Positions 17,879 through 26,218 of a stretch of 64,000 nt of DNA are shown here, piece by piece; positions within the stretch are counted from its first letter, which is position 1, and each line of letters opens with the position of its first letter. Both the position numbers and the translations under genes were made by a program. Source of the DNA: JANOYY01 sp043720395 (GTDB taxonomy: Bacteria > Actinomycetota > Acidimicrobiia > Acidimicrobiales > JANYDT01); contig JAYSSR010000081.1 in the NCBI GenBank assembly GCA_043720395.1, positions 1-64,000 of the forward strand, in the 5' to 3' direction. The notes beneath the pieces are model-generated. The model had not been told where the DNA came from. It searched no databases and worked only from the letters and a program-made list of their open reading frames with translations.

Positions 17879-19252
17879 TCAGCCCCGGTTGAGGTTCTGT
17901 GCCGCTTCGTCGGCGCGAACACCCTTCAACACGTCGTCGAGCGGCGTGATTGCGAAGCACTTCTCTTTGACGGCAAACCCTCCACCTTGGGGAACGACGG
18001 TGAAGTCCCAGTTGTTCGGCACGTGGGCCTTGCCGTTACCGAAGTACCACGGCTTGCACAAGATGTCGGTCTTGTAGTTCTTGATCGCCTTCAGGGCGGC
18101 GTTGACCTTCACCGGGTTGTCGACGTCCTTGGCTGGCATCTTGTTGAGCGTGTCGACGACGATCTGGCCGATCAGGAAGCCCATCTGCGCGAACGAGCCG
18201 ACCGGCGTCTTGGAGTCGTACTTGGCCAGCACTTCACGGAGAAGCTTCATGTCAGGACCGTTCGAGTCGAGCGGAGCGAGCTCGGCGTTGATCAGCAGCT
18301 TGCCCTCGAAGGACTTCGGAGCTGCCTTCGCCACGGACACATCGTTCGCCGGGGTGGCTGAACCCCAGATCACGTCGTTGACCAGGCCCTGCTCGTCGGC
18401 AGCTTTCAAGAGCTGCAGGACCGCCGGCGGAATGGCCGTGATGATCACGCCGCCGCCCTTGCCGGCCTTCTTCACCGCGTCCAAGATGATGGTCGTCGGA
18501 TCTTTGAAGACGGTGTTGTCCGGCTGTTCCATCCGCATGTCCTCGAAGCCCATGCCGTTGGCCGCCGCGAGATCTGCGATCGAGGAGCCGTTGTATTCCG
18601 AGCCGGGGCCGTTCCCGGTGATGTGAATGAGCTTGCCCTTCGCACCGGCACGGATGACGGCCTCTGCCGCTCCCTGCGCGGAGTAGTGCGGACCCATGTT
18701 CGTTGCAGCGATGTTCGGCGACCCGAAGCACCCGGCCGGAACGCCGGCGACGATGACGTTGTACCCCTTCTGCTCGTAGTACTTCTGGTTCACCGGGCAG
18801 TCGAGGAGGGAGAAGCCTCCGGCGACGGCGACGACCTTGTCCGTCTCGATGAGCTTCGCAGCGGCGGCACCGGCTTTGGCCGGGTCCACCTCGTCGTCGA
18901 GGCTGATGTACTCGAGCGGACGGCCATGCACGCCACCGTTGTCGTTGACGCATTTGAAGTACGCCAGCTGAGCAGCAGGGCCTTCTTTGAAGGCGGCGAT
19001 GAAGCTCACAGAGCCGATCTTGATCGGCTTGCCCGTGGCCTTCTTGCCGTTGCCACGGCCGCATTTCCCGCCCGCGGTCGACTCGGCGACGCCGCCCCAA
19101 CTCGGGTCCGTCTTGTATCCACCGGCTGTGGTGCTCGCCGTCGTCTTCTTCTTCGTGGTCTTCGTGACGGCGGTCGCCTGTCCGGCGACCAATACGGCGC
19201 ACGCGACAGCGGCCACGACGAGCGTGATCTTTCGGCGGTACTTCCTCGACAT
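17879..19252 (-). CDS. livK: Branched-chain amino-acid-type ABC substrate-binding protein
   Basis: Periplasmic-type (here extracytoplasmic) binding protein, 457 residues. A Sec signal peptide (ITLVVAAVACAVLVAG) is followed by a Lys/Thr-rich linker (VTKTTKKKTTAST) and then a type I periplasmic-binding-protein fold starting IKIGSVSFIAAF. The true ligand is uncertain, since this family also imports amides, urea and aromatic compounds. The ATG at 19252 is preceded by gagggg at ideal spacing. It is the first gene of the operon, with the promoter presumably in 19253-19450. Confidence 0.9.
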   Translation of the reverse strand: MSRKYRRKITLVVAAVACAVLVAGQATAVTKTTKKKTTASTTAGGYKTDPSWGGVAESTAGGKCGRGNGKKATGKPIKIGSVSFIAAFKEGPAAQLAYFKCVNDNGGVHGRPLEYISLDDEVDPAKAGAAAAKLIETDKVVAVAGGFSLLDCPVNQKYYEQKGYNVIVAGVPAGCFGSPNIAATNMGPHYSAQGAAEAVIRAGAKGKLIHITGNGPGSEYNGSSIADLAAANGMGFEDMRMEQPDNTVFKDPTTIILDAVKKAGKGGGVIITAIPPAVLQLLKAADEQGLVNDVIWGSATPANDVSVAKAAPKSFEGKLLINAELAPLDSNGPDMKLLREVLAKYDSKTPVGSFAQMGFLIGQIVVDTLNKMPAKDVDNPVKVNAALKAIKNYKTDILCKPWYFGNGKAHVPNNWDFTVVPQGGGFAVKEKCFAITPLDDVLKGVRADEAAQNLNRG

Positions 19253-19451
19253 GTTTACCCCTCGGGTTGTTTGATTTTCAACAGAATTCACAAGTGACCC
19301 AACGACGTGGCGTTCGTCACAGGCTAGAGCCTACCGGCCCCTCGACACGAGTCAACTACCCGTGGTTCATTCAGTGGAACAGTCGGTTCGTCGATCGGAC
19401 GCGCACCGGCTGGCAGCGCTGAAGTCGTGGAACACCTGTGCCTTCGTTCCT

Positions 19452-19500
19452 GACGTTGGGAAGATCGCTCACCTCCCAGGTCGGTGATGTTCCCAACGTC
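19452..19500. repeat. Inverted repeat between livK and the Cys-rich gene
   Basis: Arms gacgttgggaagatc (19452-19466) and gatgttcccaacgtc (19486-19500) pair over 15 bases with one mismatch and a 19-base loop. The element lies between two divergent genes, 31 bases before the GTG of the Cys-rich gene, so it is better placed as an operator or 5'-leader hairpin than as a terminator. Confidence 0.5.
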
Positions 19501-19530
19501 GGCTCATGCCGCGACGGGTAACTTGGATTG

Positions 19531-19968
19531 GTGCCGGACATCGAGAGTGCGCCATCGGACGCCGACGTCATCGCGTCGTTGTCATCCTTCATTCGCGCGT
19601 TCGGCGGAGGAGGCGAGGAGCTGGTTTCCGTGGTGGTGCAGTCGCGTTGCGCGTCATGTGACGGCTCGACGTTTTGGATGCAGTGCAGCGAGGAGGAGGG
19701 CGTCGCAAACCGTACGTGTACAGAATGTAAGCGCGCTGTGTTTATCGGCGACAGCGACGAGCACTGGGACGCAGCCGACGTCGGCGACGCTACCTGTCCG
19801 TGCGGCAAGAAGGTCTTCCACATCGGCGTCGGCTACTGCCTCACCGACGCCGGGGAGGTCGCCTGGATGATCGTCGGTGCCGCTTGCCTGGCCTGCTCGT
19901 CGGAGGGCGTCTATGCGGACTGGAGCATCGACTACGAGCCGAGCAAGCAGCTGCTCGACATGGCCTGA
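19531..19968 (+). CDS. Cysteine-rich (multi zinc-ribbon-like) hypothetical protein
   Basis: A 145-residue protein with four spaced cysteine pairs: CASC, CTEC, CPCG and CLAC. They are arranged like one or two zinc ribbons. There is no membrane segment or recognised catalytic domain. The GTG at 19531 is chosen; a TTG one codon earlier is possible. Function unknown; the cysteine pattern supports metal binding only. Confidence 0.65.
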   Translation: MPDIESAPSDADVIASLSSFIRAFGGGGEELVSVVVQSRCASCDGSTFWMQCSEEEGVANRTCTECKRAVFIGDSDEHWDAADVGDATCPCGKKVFHIGVGYCLTDAGEVAWMIVGAACLACSSEGVYADWSIDYEPSKQLLDMA

Positions 19969-19994
19969 GCGCTACGGTTCTACGCTCGGCCCGC

Positions 19995-20282
19995 ATGAAC
20001 CTCCGAGAGCTCGTTGCGACGTACACCGATGTGTGGAGCACGGCCGACGTGGACCGGTTTCGGGCGCTGGTCCTCGACGGATGCATCCGCCACGACCCCG
20101 GCTCCTCGGTGGCGATTTCACTCGCGGACAACGAGGCACGCTTCCTCGATACGCACCAGCGATTCCCTGACTTGCAACACCGCGTCGGCGGAGTGATGCT
20201 CGGCAGTCCATCCTCCGTCGATCCGGTGGAAAACCTCGACGACCCGGACGTCTGGGTCGACGATCCAATAGTCATGGGGTGA
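19995..20282 (+). CDS. SnoaL/NTF2-like fragment
   Basis: A 95-residue reading frame whose first 70 residues resemble the SnoaL-like NTF2 fold (LRELVATYTDVWSTADVDRF, IRHDPGS, RFPDLQHRV). The rest of the domain is missing, and the last 55 codons are antisense to the end of the Uma2 pseudogene. It therefore looks like a truncated remnant or a very short, possibly non-functional protein. It follows the Cys-rich gene by 26 bases. Confidence 0.4.
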   Translation: MNLRELVATYTDVWSTADVDRFRALVLDGCIRHDPGSSVAISLADNEARFLDTHQRFPDLQHRVGGVMLGSPSSVDPVENLDDPDVWVDDPIVMG

Positions 20283-20663
20283 TTTGATTTGGCAATACGC
20301 GTCGCGTTTTTCGTGCCGGTCGAATCGTTTCGTCGAAGGCGACATCACTTCCGCGATGAAACAAGGTTGAGTCTCGACGTAGTCGTCGCTCGACGGCTCG
20401 CAGCTCACAACGATGTCGGGGTAATAGAACGCGTGCTCGGTCTGGACAAGGAGGTCCGATGCGCCCTACAGGCATCCGAGCACCTCGGCTGCGAGCGAGA
20501 GTCGGCCAACGAGCCGCGCCACGACCTGAACATGTCGCTTACTGGCCCCCGCCATGGCATAGACAACGTCGTCGACCCACTCGCTCCGCGTCACTGCGGT
20601 GCGCTCTCCGGCTAAGTAATCCGTGCCAGAGACCGACCAAAGATCGCGCGCGTGGACGGACAT
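20118..20663 (-). pseudogene. Uma2 family gene disrupted by an in-frame stop
   Basis: Reading from an ATG at 20663, the frame encodes Uma2 features: DYLAGERTAVTRSEWVDDVV, YAMAGASKRHVQVVARLVG. A TAG codon at 20468-20466 interrupts it, and the same frame then continues with FYYPDIVVSCEPSSDDY, FIAEVMSPSTKRFDRHEKR and DYWIVDPDVRVVEVFHR to a stop at 20118. The total of 181 codons equals the usual family length, so a single nonsense change, with no shift, is the only visible lesion. A sequencing error or read-through would give an intact protein. The 3' end overlaps the SnoaL-like fragment on the other strand. Confidence 0.75.
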
Positions 20664-20824
20664 GAGGCAACGGTACTCTCGCTGTCCGGGCGCTTCATTG
20701 CAGCCCACCACTCGCCGGTGCTGACACACCACCCGACTGACGGCATCCAGACCGAGTGCCGCGCTGGTTGGTGGTCGGCGGCGACGGGTAGCCTCGCGGC
20801 ATCCACCGCACCAAGGAGCGTCCG

Positions 20825-21700
20825 TTGAAACGTGTACTTCTCGCGATCGTCGTCGGCAGTTTGAGCCTGACGGCATGCAGCAGCAATGACTCCGAGTCGA
20901 CGGACGCGGCCACCGAGGCCGCGGTCGCCACCGACGCAGCGACCGCGAGTGCCAGCGCCTGCGCCGCGGGCAAGACCATCACAGCCGACAAGCTCGTGAT
21001 CGCCACGGGTGAGCCCGCGTTCCCGCCGTACGTGATCGACGACAAGCCCGAACTCGGGAAGGGCTTCGAGGCCGCCGTGGCAACCGCGGTTGCCACCGAG
21101 CTCGGGTTCGACGCCTCCAAGACCAGCTGGGTCCGGACCCCCTTCGACGCTGCGATCGCACCGGGCCCGAAGGACTTCGACTTCAACCTCCAGCAGTTCA
21201 CGATCACCGAAGAACGAGCGAAGGTCGTCGACTTCAGCACCGGCTATTACACCGCAGCGCAGGCCATCTTCGGACTGGCCGACTCCCCCGCTGCGTCGGC
21301 CAAGACCATCGCTGACCTTCGGGCGCTGAAGATCGGCGTCGCCGTCGGGACGACGAGCGTCACGTACGCAGAAGAGACCATCAAGCCGACGGGTGCCGTG
21401 CAGATCTTCAACGACAACGCTGCAGCCAAGGTCTCGCTCGAGTCGAAGCAGGTCGACGCGATCGTGAGCGATCTCCCGACCGCCTTGTACGTCACCGCAG
21501 CGGAGATCCCGGGCACCAAGGTGTTCGGCCAGATTGCCGGCAGCGGTACCGACCAGTTCGGCATGCTGCTCTCGAAGGGAAGCGCGCTTACCGAATGCGT
21601 GAACCTGGCACTCGCGACGTTGCAATCCAATGGCCAGCTCGACGCCATCACGCAGGAGTGGATGTCGGACTACACGAGTGCGCCGATCATCGCCGGCTGA
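20825..21700 (+). CDS. Polar amino-acid ABC substrate-binding lipoprotein
   Basis: A 291-residue extracytoplasmic solute-binding protein (family 3). The lipoprotein signal ends in LSLTAC, followed by an Ala/Thr/Ser-rich linker. The binding fold begins KLVIATGEPAFPPYVIDD and includes ITEERAKVVDFSTGYY, a hallmark of amino-acid binding proteins. The TTG start at 20825 follows aaggagcg at good spacing. It is the first gene of a four-gene overlapping operon. The exact amino acid is unknown. Confidence 0.9.
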   Translation: MKRVLLAIVVGSLSLTACSSNDSESTDAATEAAVATDAATASASACAAGKTITADKLVIATGEPAFPPYVIDDKPELGKGFEAAVATAVATELGFDASKTSWVRTPFDAAIAPGPKDFDFNLQQFTITEERAKVVDFSTGYYTAAQAIFGLADSPAASAKTIADLRALKIGVAVGTTSVTYAEETIKPTGAVQIFNDNAAAKVSLESKQVDAIVSDLPTALYVTAAEIPGTKVFGQIAGSGTDQFGMLLSKGSALTECVNLALATLQSNGQLDAITQEWMSDYTSAPIIAG

Positions 21701-21707
21701 CGCTGCG

Positions 21708-22583
21708 GTGGACCCGGCTGGCACCAACGCCACGCCAACCGAGACGACGCTCACCTCTGGACGCCGAGCGCAGTACGACCGCGAGCAGCGTCGCCGAAGC
21801 ATCCTGACTGCCACGGTCAGCACCACCTCCCTGCTTATAACGATTGTCGTCGTCGTGCCCATGGCACCCGGCTGGAGCAAGGTTCGCGCCTCGTTCTTCG
21901 ACTGGTCGAGCTTCCGTTCGGCGCTGCCGAAGCTCGTCGAACCGTTCCTGCTGAACCTGAAGATCTTCGCCATCTGCGCGCCCTGCATCGTCGGACTCGG
22001 AATCCTCGTGGCGATGGCGCGCGGCGTCCGCTCCCCCGCTCTCTTCCCGTGGCGGTTTCTTGCGACGCTGTACACCGACATCGTGCGCGGCGTCCCGGTC
22101 ATCCTCTGGATCACGCTCATCGGATTCGGCGTGCCGGGCCTGTTCCAGCACCGGGCCTGGTACACCAAGGCGGTTGTGTGGGGCGGCGTCGCCCTGATCG
22201 TCTGCTATTCGGCCTACGTCGCCGAAGTCGTGCGGGCGGGCATCGAGAGCGTCCACGAGAGCCAACGCGCCGCCGCTCGTTCGCTGGGTTTGAACCCCCG
22301 CCAGACAATGTTCGGGATCGTGCTTCCACAGGCGGTTCGTCGAGTCGTGCCGCCGCTGATGAACGACCTCGTGAGCCTGCAGAAAGATGTCGCCCTGATC
22401 AGCATCATCGGCCCGGTCGAAGCATTGAGGCGGGCCAACGTTTTGGTTCAGAAGGACTTCAACTTCACGCCTCTCGTCGCTGCTGCCGTGCTGTTCCTCG
22501 CAGTATCAGTACCCCTGACACGACTCACCGACCATCTCCTCGCCAGAGAACGCCGTCGCACCAGCGGAACCGCGGTCGCATGA
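21708..22583 (+). CDS. Polar amino-acid ABC transporter permease
   Basis: HisM/GlnP-type permease of 291 residues. A 40-residue hydrophilic N-terminus precedes about five membrane segments. The inner-membrane-component motif is prominent: DIVRGVPVILWITLIGFGVPG, YSAYVAEVVRAGIESV, QRAAARSLGLNPRQTM with LPQAVRRVVPPL. The GTG at 21708 lies seven bases after the binding-protein stop. Its own stop overlaps the ATPase start by four bases. Confidence 0.9.
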   Translation: MDPAGTNATPTETTLTSGRRAQYDREQRRRSILTATVSTTSLLITIVVVVPMAPGWSKVRASFFDWSSFRSALPKLVEPFLLNLKIFAICAPCIVGLGILVAMARGVRSPALFPWRFLATLYTDIVRGVPVILWITLIGFGVPGLFQHRAWYTKAVVWGGVALIVCYSAYVAEVVRAGIESVHESQRAAARSLGLNPRQTMFGIVLPQAVRRVVPPLMNDLVSLQKDVALISIIGPVEALRRANVLVQKDFNFTPLVAAAVLFLAVSVPLTRLTDHLLARERRRTSGTAVA

Positions 22584-23320
22584 AACTCGACGTGCGCAAC
22601 GTCCACAAGTCCTTCGGCGGACGCGTCGTGTTGCGGGGCGTGTCAGTGGCCGTTGAGCAACATCAAGTCGTGTGCCTGATCGGCGCATCGGGTTCGGGAA
22701 AGAGCACGCTCCTGCGCTGCATCAACCTTCTTGAGCCGATCGACGACGGCGCAATTCTCCTCGACTGCACCGACATCACCGAGCCGGGCCTCGCCGTCGA
22801 CCAGTTCCGACGCCGTATCGGCATGGTATTTCAGAGCTACAACCTGTTCCCGCACATGTCGGTACTGCGCAACATCACCCACGCGCCACGGAAGGTCCTG
22901 CTCCTCTCACGGTCCGACGCTGACGCAGAGGCCATGACGCTTCTCCACCAATTCTCGCTCGCCGACAAGGCCGCGTCGTATCCCGATCAGTTGTCCGGCG
23001 GTCAGCAGCAACGAGTCGCGATCGTACGCGCGCTTGCAATGAGCCCGGAGGTCCTTCTGCTCGACGAGGTCACGGCAGCGCTCGATCCCGTGCTGGTCGG
23101 GGAGGTGCTGAACATCATCCGTGACGTCCGGGCGGCCGGCATGACGATGGTCATCGCCACACACGAGATGGGGTTCGCCCGTGAGATCGCCGACCGCGTC
23201 GCATTTCTCCAGGAGGGACGCATCGTGGAGGAAGGTCCGCCGTCCGACATCTTCAGCGCGCCTACGAATGCAGCCACGCGGGAGTTTCTGGCCCGCGTTA
23301 TCGCGTCGGGGCGACTATGA
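22580..23320 (+). CDS. Polar amino-acid ABC transporter ATPase
   Basis: GlnQ/HisP-type ATPase, 246 residues: Walker A LIGASGSGKST, Q-loop MVFQSYNLFPHM, signature LSGGQQQRVAIVRAL, Walker B VLLLDEVTAALDP and switch ATHEMGFAREI. The usual LDEPTSALDP is LDEVTAALDP here, which keeps the catalytic Glu. The ATG at 22580 overlaps the permease stop (ATGA). Confidence 0.93.
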   Translation: MKLDVRNVHKSFGGRVVLRGVSVAVEQHQVVCLIGASGSGKSTLLRCINLLEPIDDGAILLDCTDITEPGLAVDQFRRRIGMVFQSYNLFPHMSVLRNITHAPRKVLLLSRSDADAEAMTLLHQFSLADKAASYPDQLSGGQQQRVAIVRALAMSPEVLLLDEVTAALDPVLVGEVLNIIRDVRAAGMTMVIATHEMGFAREIADRVAFLQEGRIVEEGPPSDIFSAPTNAATREFLARVIASGRL

Positions 23321-23976
23321 GCCTCCTCGCGCTTTTCCACGCTGCGGCACGGGGCCAGTTCCCGCCCGGCGACAACTCGACCGCTCACCTCCCGTCACCA
23401 ACGAGCCCCACCGATGGCGTGTTCGCCTTCTTCGGCCACCACGTGATTGCGAGCGACGTCGCGCCGTCGTTCGTCGAAGAGTGGACCGCCCGCGATCCAT
23501 TCGCGCTGTCAGACGTGCGGTTCCTCGCCGCACTCGCAGACCAGCTTGGAGTGGCACCGGGCATCTACGACGCGGTTTTTGCGGCAATCGGCGAGGGCGC
23601 GTCCGCAGTCGACGGATTGACCGAGACCGCTGACCGATCGCATCCACGAGTAGTACGCGCACTTCGCTATCGCGACCCGCGGACAATTCGTGTGTACACC
23701 TACGAGTCGGGTGCTGGGACCCTCGTGATGGGACGCGGCGTCGCCGGACGGATGGAGGCCGCCTACGAGGTCGACCCGTCGGCGCGTGCACACGGGATCG
23801 GCGCCCGCCTGATCGACGCTGCCCGACGGCTCGCGCCGGTCGATGAGCCGGTGTTCCTGCAAGTCTCGCCGGGCAACGTCTGGTCCATGAAGGCCCTCGC
23901 CCGCCTCCAAGGCTGGACCTCCGTCGGGTCGGAGGTCTTGTACCTCCGGGCCTCCGACGCTGCCCACGTCGACTGA
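23317..23976 (+). CDS. GNAT family N-acetyltransferase
   Basis: A 219-residue protein whose C-terminal half is a GNAT acyl-CoA-dependent N-acetyltransferase domain: AYEVDPSARAHGIGARLIDAA is the acetyl-CoA binding segment (R/Q-x-x-G-x-A-like) and NVWSMKALARLQGW the C-terminal motif. The N-terminal 110 residues are unassigned. The ATG overlaps the ATPase stop by four bases (ATGA), so it is co-translated with the amino-acid importer and may acetylate the imported amino acid or a derivative. Confidence 0.82.
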   Translation: MSLLALFHAAARGQFPPGDNSTAHLPSPTSPTDGVFAFFGHHVIASDVAPSFVEEWTARDPFALSDVRFLAALADQLGVAPGIYDAVFAAIGEGASAVDGLTETADRSHPRVVRALRYRDPRTIRVYTYESGAGTLVMGRGVAGRMEAAYEVDPSARAHGIGARLIDAARRLAPVDEPVFLQVSPGNVWSMKALARLQGWTSVGSEVLYLRASDAAHVD

Positions 23977-23996
23977 TTGTTGCTCGCTACAACGCC

Positions 23997-24224
23997 GTGC
24001 GCCGACTGTCCCCGACAACTGCGAATGCTCTGCGCACGATCGCCGTCGCGAACATCGTGCTGCTCACGGCACTCGGGGCGATCCTCGCAGCGTGGATGGA
24101 ACGACCCGCCGGACTCGTCGGTGCCGGACTCTGCTGGGCGGGCGCAGTGGTGCTCGGCTTCATCGTTCCCCGACTCGACCCCTACCGAAATGACCCGGGC
24201 TGGCTCACCGACGATGAGCCCTGA
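23997..24224 (+). CDS. Small two-helix membrane protein
   Basis: A 75-residue hypothetical protein starting at a GTG, with two hydrophobic helices (IAVANIVLLTALGAILAA and GAGLCWAGAVVLGFIV) and a short hydrophilic tail ending DDEP. It lies 20 bases after the GNAT gene on the same strand. Family unknown. Confidence 0.6.
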   Translation: MRRLSPTTANALRTIAVANIVLLTALGAILAAWMERPAGLVGAGLCWAGAVVLGFIVPRLDPYRNDPGWLTDDEP

Positions 24225-24234
24225 GGCCCGTTGT

Positions 24235-24307
24235 CGCGGTACATCCGGTGCTATCGCGGTGCGTTTGGTGCGCCCGAATGCACCGCAGACGCACCGGATG
24301 TACCGCG
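24235..24307. repeat. 73-bp palindromic repeat, copy D
   Basis: Arms cgcggtacatccgg (24235-24248) and ccggatgtaccgcg (24294-24307) are perfect complements and extend outward as tgt...aca to 24232-24310. Compared with copy A, a base pair in the stem has changed on both arms (acaacc/ggttgt to acatcc/ggatgt), keeping the pairing. It sits between two convergent genes. Confidence 0.85.
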
Positions 24308-24380
24308 ACAATCGTGATCGCCGTGCACGTCCTCGCCCTCAGAGCGAGAGTTCGCACGCGGCCGCGGCGCGTCTGGTGGG

Positions 24381-25142
24381 TCACATGTCGATTGCGTTGC
24401 GAGTCGTCTCCATCAGCGAGGCGAACTCGTCGAGGCCAGCGTCGCCCAACGATCCGTAGATCGGCACGAGGATCTTCGACGTGAGACGCTCCGCCGCGAT
24501 CCGAGCCTCGCGCACCTCCGCCGGATCGCGGAAGGGGCCGGGCCAGCCGAGATGGGCGGCCCACTCGGGGCCGCTGCGCGGCGCGGGCGCGGGCGAGCCG
24601 AGCACCGCGTCGAGTGGCGTGATCCCACAAGCGAACACTGCGGCGATGTGCGCACAGCCGCGAAGCTCACGCAGGACGTGACCCGTGAGAGCGACCCGCG
24701 CCCCTACATCGTCGGGCTGCGGCATTGCCCGCCACCCGGCGAACACGGGTCCAATCGCGCCGTCGGCAGCGTCGGCAATCTTTCGACCCAACGTATCGAG
24801 ACGTTCCATGTCAACGGTGTTGAACCGACTCAAAGCCGCTGCACCCCACGCCCCGCAGACGTCGGCGTACGCAGCCGCGACGTGACGTGGCGTGAGCCCA
24901 CTTGGCAGGGCATCCCACGCGTCTCGCACGTGCGACGGCGAGAGGAACGCGAGACCGGCCGCGGCGACGGCCGCATCGCCGTCTCCAAGTACGCCGGCAC
25001 GTCCGACGATCCACAGGTCATGGCCGGAACGCATGCCCAACTCAGCTGCTTTGGCTTCGGCGACCGGGCCCATCATCCAACCCCGGACGAACTGCTGGAT
25101 CGGCTTGAGAACCCGTTCGATCTGCTCTGCTGCTGTTGCCAT
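24381..25142 (-). CDS. SalK/SCO6745-like protein
   Basis: A 253-residue helical protein resembling the actinobacterial SCO6745/SalK family: PVAEAKAAELGMRSGHDLWI VGR-type N-terminal helices and a repeated AYADVCGAWGAA segment. The function is not established in the family, although some members are encoded with antibiotic or F420-linked genes. The start is the ATG at 25142. It lies ten bases after the luciferase-like gene on the same strand, forming a likely two-gene operon. Confidence 0.7.
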   Translation of the reverse strand: MATAAEQIERVLKPIQQFVRGWMMGPVAEAKAAELGMRSGHDLWIVGRAGVLGDGDAAVAAAGLAFLSPSHVRDAWDALPSGLTPRHVAAAYADVCGAWGAAALSRFNTVDMERLDTLGRKIADAADGAIGPVFAGWRAMPQPDDVGARVALTGHVLRELRGCAHIAAVFACGITPLDAVLGSPAPAPRSGPEWAAHLGWPGPFRDPAEVREARIAAERLTSKILVPIYGSLGDAGLDEFASLMETTRNAIDM

Positions 25143-25152
25143 TGTTGACCTT

Positions 25153-26034
25153 TCAGCTCTTGACTGCTTGACACCACTCGACCATCGCGGCGAGGTGCGC
25201 GGCGGGCGACGTGTAGCCGCCCCCCATGGTGGACACACGCAGATGGGTCGCACCGATCGCACGAAACGCCGACGCCGAGTCGACCCATCGCTGCCTGTCG
25301 TCGAGGGACCCGATCCGGACGCCGCACTCGATGCCCAGCGTCGAAGGATCACGTCCCGCGGCGGTCGCGTAGCCTCGCAACCGCCCGATCGCGTCGACAA
25401 GTTCGTCGCCCGGCGGGAACTGCGGCATCCAACCGTCGGCCAGGCGTCCGGTCCGCTCCAGGACCTTCTCCACGAGCTTGCCGACGAACGAACCCATCCA
25501 GATCGGAATCGGACGCTGCACCGGCAAGGGGTTGATCCCGATCCGGTCGAGGTGGTGCCACTCGCCATCGAAGGTCACGAGCTCGTTGGCCCAAAGCGCT
25601 CGTAGCACCGCAACCTGTTCCTCGATACGTCGACCCCGGTTCGTGAAGTCCTCGCCGAGCGCCTCGTACTCCATCCAGTTGCGTCCGATGCCCACGCCGA
25701 GACGCAGCCGGCCGCCGGTCAGCAGGTCAAGCTCGGCGGCCTGCTTCGCGAGCAGCACCGTCTGACGCTGCGTCGAGATGATGATGGACGTGACCAGTTC
25801 CAGGCGCGTCGTGACAGCACCGAGAAAGGTGAGCAGGACTAAAGGTTCGTGGCACGGAACGTCGTAGGTGTGCACCTTCTCGCCCGGACGCTGACGGTCT
25901 GGATGCGCGCCAACCACATGATCGTTCGTGAGAATGGCGTCGAACCCCGCACCCTCCAGCGTCTGCGCCATGTCCCGTAGGTAACCGGGATCCTTGCCGA
26001 TGTCGGAATCGATGAGCATGGCTCCGAGACGCAT
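25153..26034 (-). CDS. LLM class F420-dependent-type oxidoreductase
   Basis: A 293-residue luciferase-like monooxygenase-fold protein. Typical elements are GFDAILTNDHVVGAHP, LVTSIIISTQRQTVLLAKQA, LDLLTGGRLRLGVGIGRNWM and PIWMGSFVG. In actinobacteria such proteins often use coenzyme F420, but FMN cannot be excluded. It is the first gene of the pair with the SalK-like gene. ATG start at 26034. Confidence 0.85.
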   Translation of the reverse strand: MRLGAMLIDSDIGKDPGYLRDMAQTLEGAGFDAILTNDHVVGAHPDRQRPGEKVHTYDVPCHEPLVLLTFLGAVTTRLELVTSIIISTQRQTVLLAKQAAELDLLTGGRLRLGVGIGRNWMEYEALGEDFTNRGRRIEEQVAVLRALWANELVTFDGEWHHLDRIGINPLPVQRPIPIWMGSFVGKLVEKVLERTGRLADGWMPQFPPGDELVDAIGRLRGYATAAGRDPSTLGIECGVRIGSLDDRQRWVDSASAFRAIGATHLRVSTMGGGYTSPAAHLAAMVEWCQAVKS

Positions 26035-26218
26035 ACCGGTGAACCTACCGCCTCGATGGGCACGCGATGATCTCGCCAGTCATTGTTCGCGGCTACCAGC
26101 AAGCCATAAAGCTCTGCGAACGCGAGGACGTCAAATGAGGAACTACACCACGAGGCGGATTGCCGCTGCCATGAGTCGATCCGGGTCCGTAAGCGGCCAA
26201 CTCGAGTCACGGCGGAAG

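Noticed and set aside
19371..19823. Minus-strand reading frame opposite the Cys-rich gene
   Set aside because: No family features; the plus-strand frame has ordered CxxC pairs.
20118..20282. Full SnoaL-like domain
   Set aside because: The frame stops at 95 codons and its end is antisense to a recognisable Uma2 segment.
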